From: Rathayibacter sp. VKM Ac-2759
GTDB taxonomy: Bacteria > Actinomycetota > Actinomycetes > Actinomycetales > Microbacteriaceae
Length of the DNA stretch: 64,000 bases
Direction of reading: 5' to 3'
NCBI RefSeq assembly: GCF_009834225.1
Contig: NZ_CP047176.1
Span: 1,488,001-1,552,000, forward strand
A program made the position numbers and the translations under genes. The notes beneath the pieces were generated by a model, which was not told the origin of the DNA, made no database searches, and saw only the letters and a program-made list of their open reading frames with translations. The first letter of the stretch is position 1, and each line of letters opens with the position of its first letter. Positions 9,026 through 26,730 of the stretch are shown here, one piece after another.

Positions 9026-10075
9026 ATGACTTTTTCCGTGGCGGTGGCCGGGGCGAGCGGGTACGCGGGCGGCGAGCTGCTGCGCCTGCTCGCCGATCAC
9101 CCGGAGTTCGAGGTGCGCACGGTGACGGCGCACGCCAACGCCGGGCAGCCGCTCGTCGCGGTGCACCCGCACCTGCGCTCGCTGCGCGATCTCGTCCTCG
9201 TCGACACCTCGACCGAGAACCTGCTGGGGCACGACATCGTCTTCCTCGCCCTCCCGCACGGCAAGTCCGGTGAGATCACGGCGACCCTGCCCGACGAGGT
9301 GCTCGTCGTCGACTGCGGTGCCGACCACCGTCTGACCGACGAGCAGGACTGGGCCGACTACTACGGCGGCGAGTTCGCGGGCGCCTGGCCGTACGGCCTC
9401 CCCGAGCTCCTCCTCGCGGGGGGTGGCCGCAAGCAGCGCGACGTCCTCGCGGGAGTGCGGCGCATCGCCGTCCCCGGCTGCAACGTCACCGCGATCACCC
9501 TGGGGCTCGCGCCGGGGCTCCACGCGGGCGTCATCGAGCCCTCCGATCTGGTGTCGGTGCTGGCCGTCGGCCCGTCGGGCGCGGGCAAGAGCCTGCGCAC
9601 CGACCTGCTCGCGAGCGAGCTGCTCGGCTCCGCGCACGCCTACGGGATCGGAGGCGCGCACCGCCACAATCCCGAGATCCGGCAGAACCTGGTGCTCGCC
9701 GGTGCCGGACCGGTCTCGATCTCGTTCACCCCGGTCCTCGTGCCGATGTCCCGCGGCATCCTCGCGACGTCGACCGCGCGCCTCGCGCCCGGAGTCTCCG
9801 CCGCCGATGTGCGCGCGGCGTGGGAGGCGGCGTACGGCGACGAGACGTTCGTGCAGCTGCTCCCGGAGGGGTCGTTCCCGCGGACCGCGGACGTGGTCGG
9901 CGCGAACACCGCCCTGATCGGCCTGGCCGTCGACGAGCGCGCTCGGCGCGTCGTCGCGGTGACGGCGATCGACAATCTCGTGAAGGGCACGGCGGGAGCC
10001 GCGATCCAGTCGACCAACATCGCCCTGGGACTCCCCGAGTCGCTCGGCCTCAGCGTGAACGGAGTCGCGCCGTGA
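9026..10075 (+). CDS. argC: N-acetyl-gamma-glutamyl-phosphate reductase
   Basis: The 349-residue enzyme performs the third step of ornithine/arginine synthesis, the NADPH-dependent reduction of N-acetylglutamyl phosphate. The nucleotide-binding motif GASGYAG is at 9-15, the catalytic Cys at 152 in [10 protein letters not shown], and the conserved His lies in [10 protein letters not shown] (about 217). It is first in the arginine cluster and overlaps argJ by 4 nt (GTGA). Confidence 0.97.
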   Translation: MTFSVAVAGASGYAGGELLRLLADHPEFEVRTVTAHANAGQPLVAVHPHLRSLRDLVLVDTSTENLLGHDIVFLALPHGKSGEITATLPDEVLVVDCGADHRLTDEQDWADYYGGEFAGAWPYGLPELLLAGGGRKQRDVLAGVRRIAVPGCNVTAITLGLAPGLHAGVIEPSDLVSVLAVGPSGAGKSLRTDLLASELLGSAHAYGIGGAHRHNPEIRQNLVLAGAGPVSISFTPVLVPMSRGILATSTARLAPGVSAADVRAAWEAAYGDETFVQLLPEGSFPRTADVVGANTALIGLAVDERARRVVAVTAIDNLVKGTAGAAIQSTNIALGLPESLGLSVNGVAP

Positions 10076-11238
10076 GCGTCACCGCAGCAGCAGGATTCGA
10101 GGCGGCGGGGGTCGTCGCGGGCCTCAAGTCGACCGGAGCCCGCGATGTCGCGCTCGTGCGCAACCTCGGTCCGCTCCAGAACGCGGCGGCCGTCTTCACG
10201 AGCAACCGCTGCAAGGCGAACCCGGTGCTGTGGAGCGAGCAGGTCATGCGCGACGGCACCGTCGCGGCGATCGTCCTCAACTCCGGCGGCGCGAACTGCT
10301 ACACCGGCGCGAAGGGCTTCCAGGTCACCCACAGCACGGCCGAGCTGGTCGGCGAGACGCTCGGCGTGTCGGCCGGAGACGTCCTCGTCTGCTCGACGGG
10401 TCTCATCGGGGATCAGCTCGACCTCGGCAGGATCACGAACGGGGTGACGGAGGCGGCGGCATCGCTCCCCGGCGCGACGGGCGTCGACGACGGCGAGGCC
10501 GCGGCGCGCGCCATCATGACGACCGACACCGTCCCGAAGCAGTCGACCGTGCGGTCGGAGCAGGGCTGGAGCGTCGGCGGGATGGCCAAAGGCGCGGGCA
10601 TGCTCGCTCCGGGCCTCGCGACCATGCTCGTCGTCATCACCACCGACGCCGATCTCGACTCCGCCGACCTCGATACGGCCCTGCGCGCCTCGACGCGCGT
10701 GACGTTCGACCGCCTCGACTCGGACGGGTGCATGTCGACGAACGACACCGTCGCCCTCCTCGCGAGCGGGGCGAGCGGCGTGCGGCCGAGCGCGGACGAC
10801 TTCACGGCCGCCCTCACCGAGGTGTGCCGCGACCTGACGCTGCAGCTGCAGGCCGATGCGGAGGGCGCCGCGCACGACGTCGCCATCCGCGTCGTGAACG
10901 CCGCCTCGGAGGACGAGGCGGTCGTCGTCGCGCGCGCCGTCTCGCGCAGCAACCTCTTCAAGGCGGCGATCTTCGGCAACGACCCCAACTGGGGCCGGGT
11001 CCTGGCCGCGGTCGGCACGACCGACGCGGAGTTCGACCCGTACGGGATCGACGTCGCGATGAACGGGGTCCAGGTCTGCCGGGCCGGCGAGCCGTTCGAG
11101 AGCCGCGACCTCGTCGACCTCGCGCCGCGGAAGGTGGCGGTCGACATCGATCTGCACGCCGGCGACGCGACCGCGACGATCTGGACCAACGACCTCACGC
11201 ACGACTACGTGCACGAGAACTCCGCCTACTCGAGCTGA
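10072..11238 (+). CDS. argJ: Glutamate N-acetyltransferase / amino-acid N-acetyltransferase (bifunctional ArgJ)
   Basis: This 388-residue enzyme recycles acetyl groups from N-acetylornithine to glutamate. The precursor cleaves itself before the catalytic Thr, visible as T184 in [15 protein letters not shown] (174-187). I chose the GTG at 10072, which overlaps the argC stop and gives family length; the open frame continues 84 codons further upstream, but that part is only a shadow of argC. Presence of argJ means the cyclic acetyl route is used. Confidence 0.96.
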   Translation: MSVTAAAGFEAAGVVAGLKSTGARDVALVRNLGPLQNAAAVFTSNRCKANPVLWSEQVMRDGTVAAIVLNSGGANCYTGAKGFQVTHSTAELVGETLGVSAGDVLVCSTGLIGDQLDLGRITNGVTEAAASLPGATGVDDGEAAARAIMTTDTVPKQSTVRSEQGWSVGGMAKGAGMLAPGLATMLVVITTDADLDSADLDTALRASTRVTFDRLDSDGCMSTNDTVALLASGASGVRPSADDFTAALTEVCRDLTLQLQADAEGAAHDVAIRVVNAASEDEAVVVARAVSRSNLFKAAIFGNDPNWGRVLAAVGTTDAEFDPYGIDVAMNGVQVCRAGEPFESRDLVDLAPRKVAVDIDLHAGDATATIWTNDLTHDYVHENSAYSS

Positions 11239-11245
11239 GCGAGCG

Positions 11246-12190
11246 ATGACCGACGAGAATCACACGGAGGCCGAGAGCCTGGCGCTGCGCGACGCCGCGG
11301 CCGCCAAGGCCGGCACTCTGATCGAGGCGCTGCCGTGGCTGCAGCGCTTCCACGGCCGCACGATGGTGATCAAGTTCGGCGGCAACGCCATGGTCTCCGA
11401 GGAGCTCCAGCGCGCCTTCGCGCAGGACATCGTCTACCTGCGCTACGCCGGGATCCGGCCGGTCGTCGTCCACGGCGGCGGCCCGCAGATCTCGAGGATG
11501 CTCGACCGGCTCGGGATCGCGAGCGAGTTCCGGGGCGGCTACCGGGTGACGAGCCCGGAGGCGATGGAGGTCGTGCGGATGGTGCTCACGGGCAGCATCA
11601 GCCGCGACATCGTCCGGAGGATCAACGAGCACGGCCCGCTCGCCGCGGGGATCTCGGGGGAGGACGCCGGCCTCTTCGTCGGTCGCCGCCGCGGAGTGCT
11701 CCTCGACGGCGTCGAGCACGACCTGGGGCTGGTCGGCGACGTCGTCGCGGTCGACCCGGCCGCCGTCCTCGCGCAGCTCGAGGCGGGCCGCATCCCGGTC
11801 GTCTCGTCGATCGCGCCCGACTCCGACGACCCGACGCAGTCGCTCAACGTCAATGCCGACGCCGCGGCCGCTGCCCTCGCCGTCGCCCTCGGCGCCGAGA
11901 AGCTCGTGATCCTCACCGATGTCGCCGGCCTCTACTCCGACTGGCCGAACCGCGACTCCCTCGTCTCGCGCCTCGATTCGGACGAGCTGACGGCACTGCT
12001 GCCCTCGCTCGAGTCGGGGATGATCCCCAAGATGACGGCGTGCCTGGACGCGGTGCTCGGCGGCGTGCCGAAGGCCGCGATCATCGACGGCCGCGTGCCG
12101 CACTCGATCCTGCTCGAGGTCTTCACCTCGGAGGGGATCGGCACCGAGGTCGTGGCGTCCGAGAACCGGGAGCGAATGTCGGGCCGCTGA
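11246..12190 (+). CDS. argB: Acetylglutamate kinase
   Basis: A 314-residue amino-acid kinase that phosphorylates N-acetylglutamate, usually the arginine-inhibited step. Visible are the phosphate-binding VIKFGGNAM, the substrate loop [13 protein letters not shown] and the C-terminal [12 protein letters not shown] and [13 protein letters not shown] motifs. It has an N-terminal extension of about 30 residues before the core, as in arginine-sensitive hexameric forms. It starts 7 nt after argJ, and argD follows after 95 nt. Confidence 0.96.
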   Translation: MTDENHTEAESLALRDAAAAKAGTLIEALPWLQRFHGRTMVIKFGGNAMVSEELQRAFAQDIVYLRYAGIRPVVVHGGGPQISRMLDRLGIASEFRGGYRVTSPEAMEVVRMVLTGSISRDIVRRINEHGPLAAGISGEDAGLFVGRRRGVLLDGVEHDLGLVGDVVAVDPAAVLAQLEAGRIPVVSSIAPDSDDPTQSLNVNADAAAAALAVALGAEKLVILTDVAGLYSDWPNRDSLVSRLDSDELTALLPSLESGMIPKMTACLDAVLGGVPKAAIIDGRVPHSILLEVFTSEGIGTEVVASENRERMSGR

Positions 12191-12285
12191 TCCGCAGCGG
12201 CCCCGGCTCCGAGCGCCCGCCCGACAGGGGAGGGGCGCACCGACGGCCCACGAGGCCGGACCGCTCCGATCGAAAGGCTCGACAG

Positions 12286-16139
<3,854 letters not shown>

Positions 16140-16140
16140 C

Positions 16141-16773
16141 GTGGTCGGCTCGGGCGGGATGCTGCCGGATCTGTCGCGGTCGGCCGTCGAAGCGGCGCCC
16201 GAGCTGCTGGGCTGCACCCTGCTCCACCGGACGGAGGACGGCGTCGTCGGCGTGCGGCTGACCGAGGTGGAGGCGTACCTCGGGCCGGGAGCGGATCCGG
16301 GATCGCACAGCTTCCGCGGGCCGACCGCGCGCACCCTGCCGATGTTCGGTCCTCCCGGCACCGTGTACGCGTACTTCACCTACGGGATGCACACCTGCCT
16401 CAATCTCGTGTGCGCTCCGGAGGGGTCCGCCTCGGCGGTCCTGCTGCGCGCGGGGGAGATCGTCGTGGGCGAGGAGCTGGCCCGCGCGCGCCGGGGCGAC
16501 GTGCCGCCCCGCGACCTCGCGAAAGGGCCGGCACGGCTGGCGAAGGCGCTCGGGGTGCTGCTCGCCGAGTCGGGCGACCCGATGGAGCGGAGCTTCGAGC
16601 TGCTGCCGCCCGAGCGCCGGGGCACGGTCGTCGCGACCGAGCGCACCGGTGTCTCGGGCCCCGGGGGCGGAGCCGAGTACCCGTGGCGCTTCCACCTGCA
16701 GGGCGAGCCGACGGTGTCGCCCTACCGCCGGGCGGTGCCGCGCCGGCGGGCCGGGGATCAGCCGGCGAGGTAG
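16141..16773 (+). CDS. 3-methyladenine DNA glycosylase (AAG/Mpg family)
   Basis: The 210-residue protein removes alkylated purines from DNA in base-excision repair. Diagnostic stretches are VEAYLGPGADPGSHSFRGPTAR, with the catalytic Glu in TEVEAY, then YAYFTYGMHTCLNLVC and LAKGPARLAKALG. It begins GTG 1 nt after the preceding small membrane-protein gene; ATG 16159 is an alternative. It converges with the minus-strand membrane gene, overlapping it by 16 nt. Confidence 0.93.
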   Translation: MVGSGGMLPDLSRSAVEAAPELLGCTLLHRTEDGVVGVRLTEVEAYLGPGADPGSHSFRGPTARTLPMFGPPGTVYAYFTYGMHTCLNLVCAPEGSASAVLLRAGEIVVGEELARARRGDVPPRDLAKGPARLAKALGVLLAESGDPMERSFELLPPERRGTVVATERTGVSGPGGGAEYPWRFHLQGEPTVSPYRRAVPRRRAGDQPAR

Positions 16774-17393
16774 AGCCGGGCGAGCGTCCCGAGCGCCGCC
16801 GACCAGGTGAGGCTCGCCAGGGTGCCGATGATGAACCGCTCGCGCGCCTCGGGTGACGCCAGCTCGCTGAACCGGCCGACGCCCTTCACCGCCACGACGA
16901 CCGCGACGCCCTCGGGCAGCCCGCTCATCAGCGCGCCCGCCGTCGCGATGCGCTCGAGCACGCCGATGGTGGTCCCGCCCCGCAGCACCTCGATCGGCTG
17001 GCCGATCGCGGTGGGGGAACCGGGTGCGGCGGAGGGGCGCTGCAGCGGGCCGGCGATCATGATGCCGCCGTGCGTGCCGCTCCGGGAGTCGGTGGTGGCG
17101 AGGTCGAGGGTCATCAGGACGACGGGGCCGCCGCCGAGGACGGCGGTCGCGAAGGCCAGCACGGCGACGGTGAGCGCCAGGACCGGGGGAGCGGCCGTGC
17201 CGGCGAGGCCGGTGAGGAGGAGGGCCGCCGCGGTGGCGCCCACGCTGATCCAGGCGAGGTGGGGACGGCTCGACCGGAGGGCGAGCACCGCCCCGACGAC
17301 TCCGGCGACGAGGGCCAGCACCACACCCGTCCAGGAGGCGGACTGCACAGCGGCGGCCAGGGCGCCGGTCAGGGAAGCGGGGAGCACCGTCAT
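16758..17393 (-). CDS. Membrane protein paired with SatD-type regulator
   Basis: A 211-residue protein with two to three hydrophobic helices in its first half (around 20-50, 55-75 and 80-105), a middle loop, and a C-terminal region around GVGRFSELASPEARERFIIGTLASLTWSAA that I recognise from actinobacterial membrane proteins next to SatD genes. Its ATG overlaps the stop of the upstream SatD gene by 4 nt, so the two are one operon and probably work together. Molecular function is unknown. Confidence 0.75.
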   Translation of the reverse strand: MTVLPASLTGALAAAVQSASWTGVVLALVAGVVGAVLALRSSRPHLAWISVGATAAALLLTGLAGTAAPPVLALTVAVLAFATAVLGGGPVVLMTLDLATTDSRSGTHGGIMIAGPLQRPSAAPGSPTAIGQPIEVLRGGTTIGVLERIATAGALMSGLPEGVAVVVAVKGVGRFSELASPEARERFIIGTLASLTWSAALGTLARLYLAG

Positions 17394-18025
17394 CGCTCGT
17401 TCCTCTCGTCGATGGGGTCGAGCGTACGGTCGACCACCGTCAGCAGGCGCGCGAGAGCGTCGGCGGCGGGCCGGTCGAGTCGCGCATCGGCGGCGCGCAC
17501 CCGGAGGCTCACCGCCTGGGGGCTGATGGACAGGTGCGCCGCCGCGTCCTTCTGCGACTGACCGGACTCGAGCAGGTCGACGATCTCCCACCCCGCAGCG
17601 GTGCGCGAATCGCGCAGTCGCAGCAGCGGGTCGAGCAGCGCCTGCGCGTCGGCGACGGAGGGGAACGGCGCGGCGGGGGAGTCGGGGTCGAGCGACAGCC
17701 GGCTCGGCCGGGTCTTCGCCGCCTCGACGGCCCGCCGGGCGGCGAAGTACGCTTCGCCGCGGGCGGCCCGCGTCGACGTCGGCAGCGGACCCTCGATGCG
17801 CCCGATCCCCAGCCCGATGCTCCAGTGCGCCTGCCGGTGCAGAGTCAGGAGCACCTCGACAGCGGCCTCGGCCCGGTCGAGCACGAACTGGAACTCGTCT
17901 CCCGCCGTCCGCTCTGGCGGGAGGACGAACGCGTCGCGGTGCTCGGCGAGCAGCCCCGCGATCGCGCGCTCGACGCGGTCGTCGTCGTGACGGCTGTCCC
18001 GCTGGTCGGCGGTGATGACGAACAT
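17390..18025 (-). CDS. SatD family protein with C-terminal helix-turn-helix
   Basis: The product has 211 residues. The N-terminal two thirds (MFVITADQRDSR..., GDEFQFVLDRAEAAVEVLL, GLGIGRIEG) fit the SatD family. The end carries a sigma-region-4-like helix-turn-helix, SQKDAAAHLSISPQAVSLRVRAA. It is first in a two-gene operon with a membrane protein. The start is an ATG with GGAGGAGG upstream. Repeated TCAAG half-sites lie immediately upstream, so autoregulation is plausible. Role beyond possible regulation is not known to me. Confidence 0.8.
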   Translation of the reverse strand: MFVITADQRDSRHDDDRVERAIAGLLAEHRDAFVLPPERTAGDEFQFVLDRAEAAVEVLLTLHRQAHWSIGLGIGRIEGPLPTSTRAARGEAYFAARRAVEAAKTRPSRLSLDPDSPAAPFPSVADAQALLDPLLRLRDSRTAAGWEIVDLLESGQSQKDAAAHLSISPQAVSLRVRAADARLDRPAADALARLLTVVDRTLDPIDERNER

Positions 18026-18040
18026 GGTCGACCTCCTCCA

Positions 18041-18073
18041 TCAAGTATCAGGACTTGATCTCAGACAATCAAG
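18041..18073 (-). promoter_or_regulatory. Candidate operator: three TCAAG half-sites upstream of the SatD gene
   Basis: TCAAGT (18041-18046) faces ACTTGA (18053-18058) as a perfect 6-bp inverted repeat with a 6-bp spacer. ACTTGAT in turn faces ATCAAG (18068-18073). The array lies between the SatD Shine-Dalgarno sequence and the divergent tyrS promoter, where an HTH regulator could control both. Confidence 0.5.
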
Positions 18074-18116
18074 CCTCTGAGCTTCATTCGAACCCGGGCG
18101 GACCGCTGCGCCGCGC

Positions 18117-18122
18117 TACCCT
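18117..18122 (+). promoter_or_regulatory. -10 box (TACCCT) of tyrS, probably leaderless
   Basis: TACCCT ends 6 nt before the GTG start of tyrS (18129), matching the leaderless layout seen at other genes here. Confidence 0.45.
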
Positions 18123-18128
18123 CAGAGG

Positions 18129-19439
18129 GTGACAGACGAGCAGACCCGAGGATCCTCGACGACTCCCGCCCTGGACGAGTCCTTCGACACCGTCTGGGAC
18201 GAGCTGCTCTGGCGGGGCTCCGTGCACGTCTCCACCGACCCGGTCGCCCTGCGCGCCCTCCTCGCCGGCGAGCCGATCACCTACTACTGCGGGTTCGACC
18301 CCACGGCGCCCAGCCTGCACCTCGGCAACCTCGTGCAGCTGATCCTGATGCGCCGCCTGCAGCTCGCCGGCCACCGGCCCCTCGGTCTCGTGGGCGGATC
18401 GACCGGGTTGATCGGCGATCCCCGGCCCACGGCCGAGCGCACCCTGAACTCCCGCGAGACCGTGCACGACTGGGTGGTCCGCCTCCAGGCGCAGGTGTCG
18501 CGCTTCCTGGCGGTCGACGGCGAGAACGCGATGCGCCTGGTGAACAACCTCGACTGGACGGCTCCGCTCTCGGCGATCGACTTCCTCCGCGAGATCGGCA
18601 AGCACTTCCGGGTCGGCACGATGCTGAAGAAGGACGCGGTCAGCGCCCGCCTGAACTCGGACGCGGGGATCAGCTACACCGAGTTCAGCTACCAGATCCT
18701 GCAGGGGATGGACTTCCTCGAGCTGTACCGCCAGTACGGCTGCGTCCTGCAGACCGGCGGCAGCGACCAGTGGGGCAACCTCACGAGCGGGACGGATCTG
18801 ATCCACCGCGCGGAGGGGGTGTCGGTCCACGCGATCGGGACGCCTCTGGTGATGAACAGCGATGGGACCAAGTTCGGCAAGAGCGAGGGCAACGCCGTCT
18901 GGCTCGACCCGGAGCTCACGAGCCCGTACGCGTTCTACCAGTTCTGGCTCAACACGGACGATCGCGATGCGGTCGACCGCCTCAAGACCTTCACCTTCCT
19001 CACCCGCGCCGAGATCGAGCGGCTCGAGCAGGCCGCCGTCGAGGCTCCGTTCAAGCGGGAGGCGCAGCGCGCCCTCGCGTGGGAGGTGACGTCGCTCGTC
19101 CACGGTGACGCGGTGACGCAGGCCGTGGTCGACGCATCGGCCGCGCTGTTCGGGCGCGGTTCGCTGAGTGGGATCGACCCGGTGATCCTCCGGGGTGCGC
19201 TCGACGCGGTCCCGACCGTGGAGGTCGAGCCCGGCACGCCGGTGCTGCAGGCGTTCCTCGAGACGCGACTCGTCGCGAGCCTCGGGGAGGCGCGACGCGC
19301 ACTGGCCCAGGGCGGGCTCTCGGTGAACAACGAGGTGGTCGCGGAGGAGTCGCTCGTGCTGGGCGACCTCCCCCTGATCGACGGCATCGCGGTGCTGCGC
19401 CGGGGCAAGAAGAGCTTCGCCGGCGCGTTCGTCCAGTAG
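18129..19439 (+). CDS. tyrS: Tyrosine--tRNA ligase
   Basis: This 436-residue class I synthetase charges tRNA-Tyr. The HIGH-type motif is HLGN (in PSLHLGNLVQ), the KMSKS-type motif reads KFGKS (in DGTKFGKSEGN), and the tyrosine pocket shows YYCGFDPTAPS. A C-terminal S4 RNA-binding domain (about 370-436) ends GKKSFAGAFVQ. The GTG start leaves an acidic stretch of about 15 residues before the fold. It is the last protein gene before the rRNA operon. Confidence 0.97.
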   Translation: MTDEQTRGSSTTPALDESFDTVWDELLWRGSVHVSTDPVALRALLAGEPITYYCGFDPTAPSLHLGNLVQLILMRRLQLAGHRPLGLVGGSTGLIGDPRPTAERTLNSRETVHDWVVRLQAQVSRFLAVDGENAMRLVNNLDWTAPLSAIDFLREIGKHFRVGTMLKKDAVSARLNSDAGISYTEFSYQILQGMDFLELYRQYGCVLQTGGSDQWGNLTSGTDLIHRAEGVSVHAIGTPLVMNSDGTKFGKSEGNAVWLDPELTSPYAFYQFWLNTDDRDAVDRLKTFTFLTRAEIERLEQAAVEAPFKREAQRALAWEVTSLVHGDAVTQAVVDASAALFGRGSLSGIDPVILRGALDAVPTVEVEPGTPVLQAFLETRLVASLGEARRALAQGGLSVNNEVVAEESLVLGDLPLIDGIAVLRRGKKSFAGAFVQ

Positions 19440-20160
19440 GAGCCCCGCGGCGACACGCCCGGGACGCGAGCGATTTGCAGCCCCGCGAAACATCGACGTA
19501 ATGTAACTCCTCGTCACCCCAAAGGAGCGGCGAGCGAGAGTCGGACGCAGAGCGTCGAGACCCGCTGGCCCACCTCAAGCGGGGACCATCCCCTCACTCC
19601 ACATCCTGTTAGAGGTTCGCCTCTTGATGGTGACGGATCGTGAGCGTACGATGTAAAGCCTCCGCTGGACCTCTGGTCCGGGCTTCGGTGCGGCACGCAG
19701 AGCTTCACGCTCCTCGTTCAGCACGATGCGGCGCTCAGATCCTCGGATCGCGGCGCTGAGCATCACGAAGACGCCGACTTGACACGGCCTGCGGATGTGC
19801 TAACTTATACAAGTTGCCACGGCGGCGCAAAGAACTTCGGTTCTGACAAACGTAGCCTGAACGGCAGCCACAATCAAATCAAGAGCCTCGGCTCCTGATG
19901 CAACACTCTTCGATCACTCTCGTTGTGAAGCGCTTTCTTTGGGCGTGGAGGCGGGGTGTGTCCGATTCTTGAGAACTCAACAGCGTGCACTATGTTCAAT
20001 GCCAAATTATATAACCTCGGCCATTGATTCTGTTTCAGCCTTTCGGGGTTGATTCGGTTGATTGGTTGGGTTCCTTTGGAAATTGATGTCAGTAATGACG
20101 TCTTATTTGCTAGAGGTCAAACTTGACTTCCTTCTCTTCGGGGTTGGTTGTCGTAATTTT
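19440..20160 (+). promoter_or_regulatory. rRNA operon upstream region: promoters, hairpins and leader
   Basis: No convincing protein gene is seen in these 720 nt. A candidate promoter TTGCAG-N18-TAATGT is at 19475-19504 and a stronger one begins with TTGACA at 19779-19784, with TAACTT/TTATAC at 19801-19810. Between them lie small hairpins: CCCGCT/AGCGGG near 19561-19583, AGAGG-ttcg-CCTCT at 19611-19624, GGACC-tct-GGTCC at 19667-19679. The leader contains TTGAGAACTCAACAGCG (about 19969-19985), the boxA-like antitermination element common before actinobacterial 16S genes. Confidence 0.6.
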
Positions 20161-25250
<5,090 letters not shown>

Positions 25251-25433
25251 CTACACTCATACCGTTGTAAAGGCTGGTAGGAGTGGTCAGAGATTGCTTG
25301 CGTCCACTTTGTGGTTCCCAGAAGACGGGCACCCCACACAACCCTTTGCGGGAGTGTGGAACATAATTGAATACACGCACGGCGTGTAACCCCAGATTTG
25401 ACCATCGGCCTTTGGGGCTGGTGTGTCGCCAGG

Positions 25434-25551
25434 GTTACGGCGGCCATAGCGAGAGGGAAACGCCCGGTCACATTCCGAACCCGGAAGCTAAGACTCTCAG
25501 CGCCGATGGTACTGCAGGGGGGACCCTGTGGGAGAGTAGGACACCGCCGGA
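25434..25551 (+). rRNA. rrf: 5S ribosomal RNA
   Basis: About 118 nt with the typical GGCGGCCATAGC start, CCCGGTCACATTCCGAACCC core and GGGAGAGTAGGACACCGCCG end, closing on a GC-rich terminal helix. It lies about 180 nt after 23S. No tRNA is seen in the 23S-5S spacer. Confidence 0.96.
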
Positions 25552-25560
25552 CACCATTCA

Positions 25561-25596
25561 CGATGGCCACCCAGAAATGGGTGGCCATCGCTGTTT
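25561..25596 (+). terminator. Rho-independent terminator of the rRNA operon
   Basis: A perfect 13-bp stem (25561-25573 with 25578-25590) with a GAAA loop follows the 5S gene by 10 nt, with CTGTTT after it. Confidence 0.9.
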
Positions 25597-25700
25597 AACC
25601 AGCGATTCCGCGCGACCGACTCCGCACTCGATGACGAGCGCGGAAGGATGGAGCGGGACGTGGTTCTCGAAGAGACGTGGTTCTCGAAGGGCGAGGTGCG

Positions 25701-25859
25701 ATGACGGACGAGCAGGAGACTCCAGCGGACGCGATCGACGGTCTCGTCGACCGCCTCGAGGTGATCGAGGACCAGCCTCTGCAGAGCAGAGCCGCCTCGT
25801 ACTCGGAGCTCCAGGAGAGACTCCGCGTCCGCCTCGAGGGCGGGGACTCCCGACGATGA
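25701..25859 (+). CDS. Small acidic protein upstream of tlyA (52 aa), function unknown
   Basis: A 52-residue acidic, helical protein (MTDEQETPADAIDGLVDRLEVIED...). The frame also has an ATG/GTG option 24 nt earlier, but MTDEQ matches the style of small proteins often found before tlyA in actinobacteria. It overlaps the tlyA start by 4 nt (ATGA), which argues for coupled translation. No domain recognised; the leucine/acid spacing could form a short coiled coil. Confidence 0.7.
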   Translation: MTDEQETPADAIDGLVDRLEVIEDQPLQSRAASYSELQERLRVRLEGGDSRR

Positions 25860-26668
25860 GCGAGTCCGATGACCTCCGTCTCGACACCGCTCTGGCCGAG
25901 CGCGGGATCGCGCGCTCCCGCACCCATGCGGCTCGCCTCATCGCCGACGGGCTGGTCACCGTCGACGGCGTGCCGGCGCCCAAGGCGTCGGTCCGCGTCC
26001 GCGCCGACCAGGACGTCGCCGTCGCCGGCCTCGATCACTACGTGAGCCGGGCCGCGCACAAGCTGCTCGGTGCGCTCGAGAGCTTCCCCACGGTGCGCGT
26101 CGCCGGCTCCCGCGCTCTCGATGTCGGGGCCTCGACCGGCGGCTTCTCGCAGGTGCTCCTGGAGCGCGGCGCCGCGTCCGTGATCGCTCTCGATGTCGGA
26201 CACGCGCAGCTCGCACCGCGGATCAGGTCGGACGATCGCGTCCACGTCGTCGAGGGCTTCAACGCCCGGGACATGACGGCGGAGTCGCTGGCCGCCGCCT
26301 CGGGCTCGTCCGTGCCTCCCGACCTCGTGGTCTCGGACGTCTCCTTCATCTCGCTGGCGATGATCCTGCCGGCGGTCGCCTCCTCCGTCGACCCCGGCGC
26401 CGACTTCGTCGTGCTGATCAAGCCGCAGTTCGAGGTCGGCCGCACCGGGATCAAGGAGGGGATCGTGCGCGATCCGGAGCTCCGCAGGGAGGCGCTCTCG
26501 GACGTGCTCTGGTCGGCCTGGGACGTCGGGCTCGGTGTCGTCGGGCTCGCCGCCTCGCCTCTGCTGGGGAGCGCTGGGAATCACGAGTATCTCGCGCACC
26601 TCCACCGCGACCGCGGAACGATTCCGACAGAATGGAGGGACGCGGTCTCCGCGCTCACCACCGGATGA
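25856..26668 (+). CDS. tlyA: TlyA family rRNA (cytidine-2'-O)-methyltransferase
   Basis: The 270-residue protein has an N-terminal S4 RNA-binding domain (about 6-66: LRLDTALAERGIARSRTHAARLIADGLV) and an FtsJ/RrmJ-type methyltransferase domain (DVGASTGGFSQVLLERGA, VVSDVSFISL, VLIKPQFEVG). In mycobacteria the family 2'-O-methylates 16S C1409 and 23S C1920 and gives capreomycin sensitivity; which sites are used here is not shown. I chose the ATG overlapping the preceding stop. It heads the tlyA-nadK-recN cluster conserved in actinobacteria. Confidence 0.93.
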   Translation: MSESDDLRLDTALAERGIARSRTHAARLIADGLVTVDGVPAPKASVRVRADQDVAVAGLDHYVSRAAHKLLGALESFPTVRVAGSRALDVGASTGGFSQVLLERGAASVIALDVGHAQLAPRIRSDDRVHVVEGFNARDMTAESLAAASGSSVPPDLVVSDVSFISLAMILPAVASSVDPGADFVVLIKPQFEVGRTGIKEGIVRDPELRREALSDVLWSAWDVGLGVVGLAASPLLGSAGNHEYLAHLHRDRGTIPTEWRDAVSALTTG

Positions 26669-26730
26669 CGCGACCGTGTCCGCCGCCGTCGACCCCCACC
26701 GTTCGACCAGTACCGAAGGACACCCTCTCG

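Noticed and set aside
6184..9027. 947-codon open frame antisense to pheT
   Set aside because: Typical shadow ORF in very GC-rich DNA; pheT on the plus strand has all family motifs.
11335..12285. Upstream extension of the argD frame
   Set aside because: It overlaps argB out of frame, is Arg/Pro-rich and lacks a start signal; argD starts at 12286.
19575..19766. 63-codon minus-strand frame upstream of the rRNA operon
   Set aside because: No Shine-Dalgarno sequence and no known family. It covers hairpins that look like an RNA or leader region; I could not decide, so it is not called a gene.
26632..26730. Longer N-terminus for NAD kinase
   Set aside because: The extra codons overlap tlyA and have Arg/Pro-rich composition; ATG 26731 has a Shine-Dalgarno sequence and fits family length.
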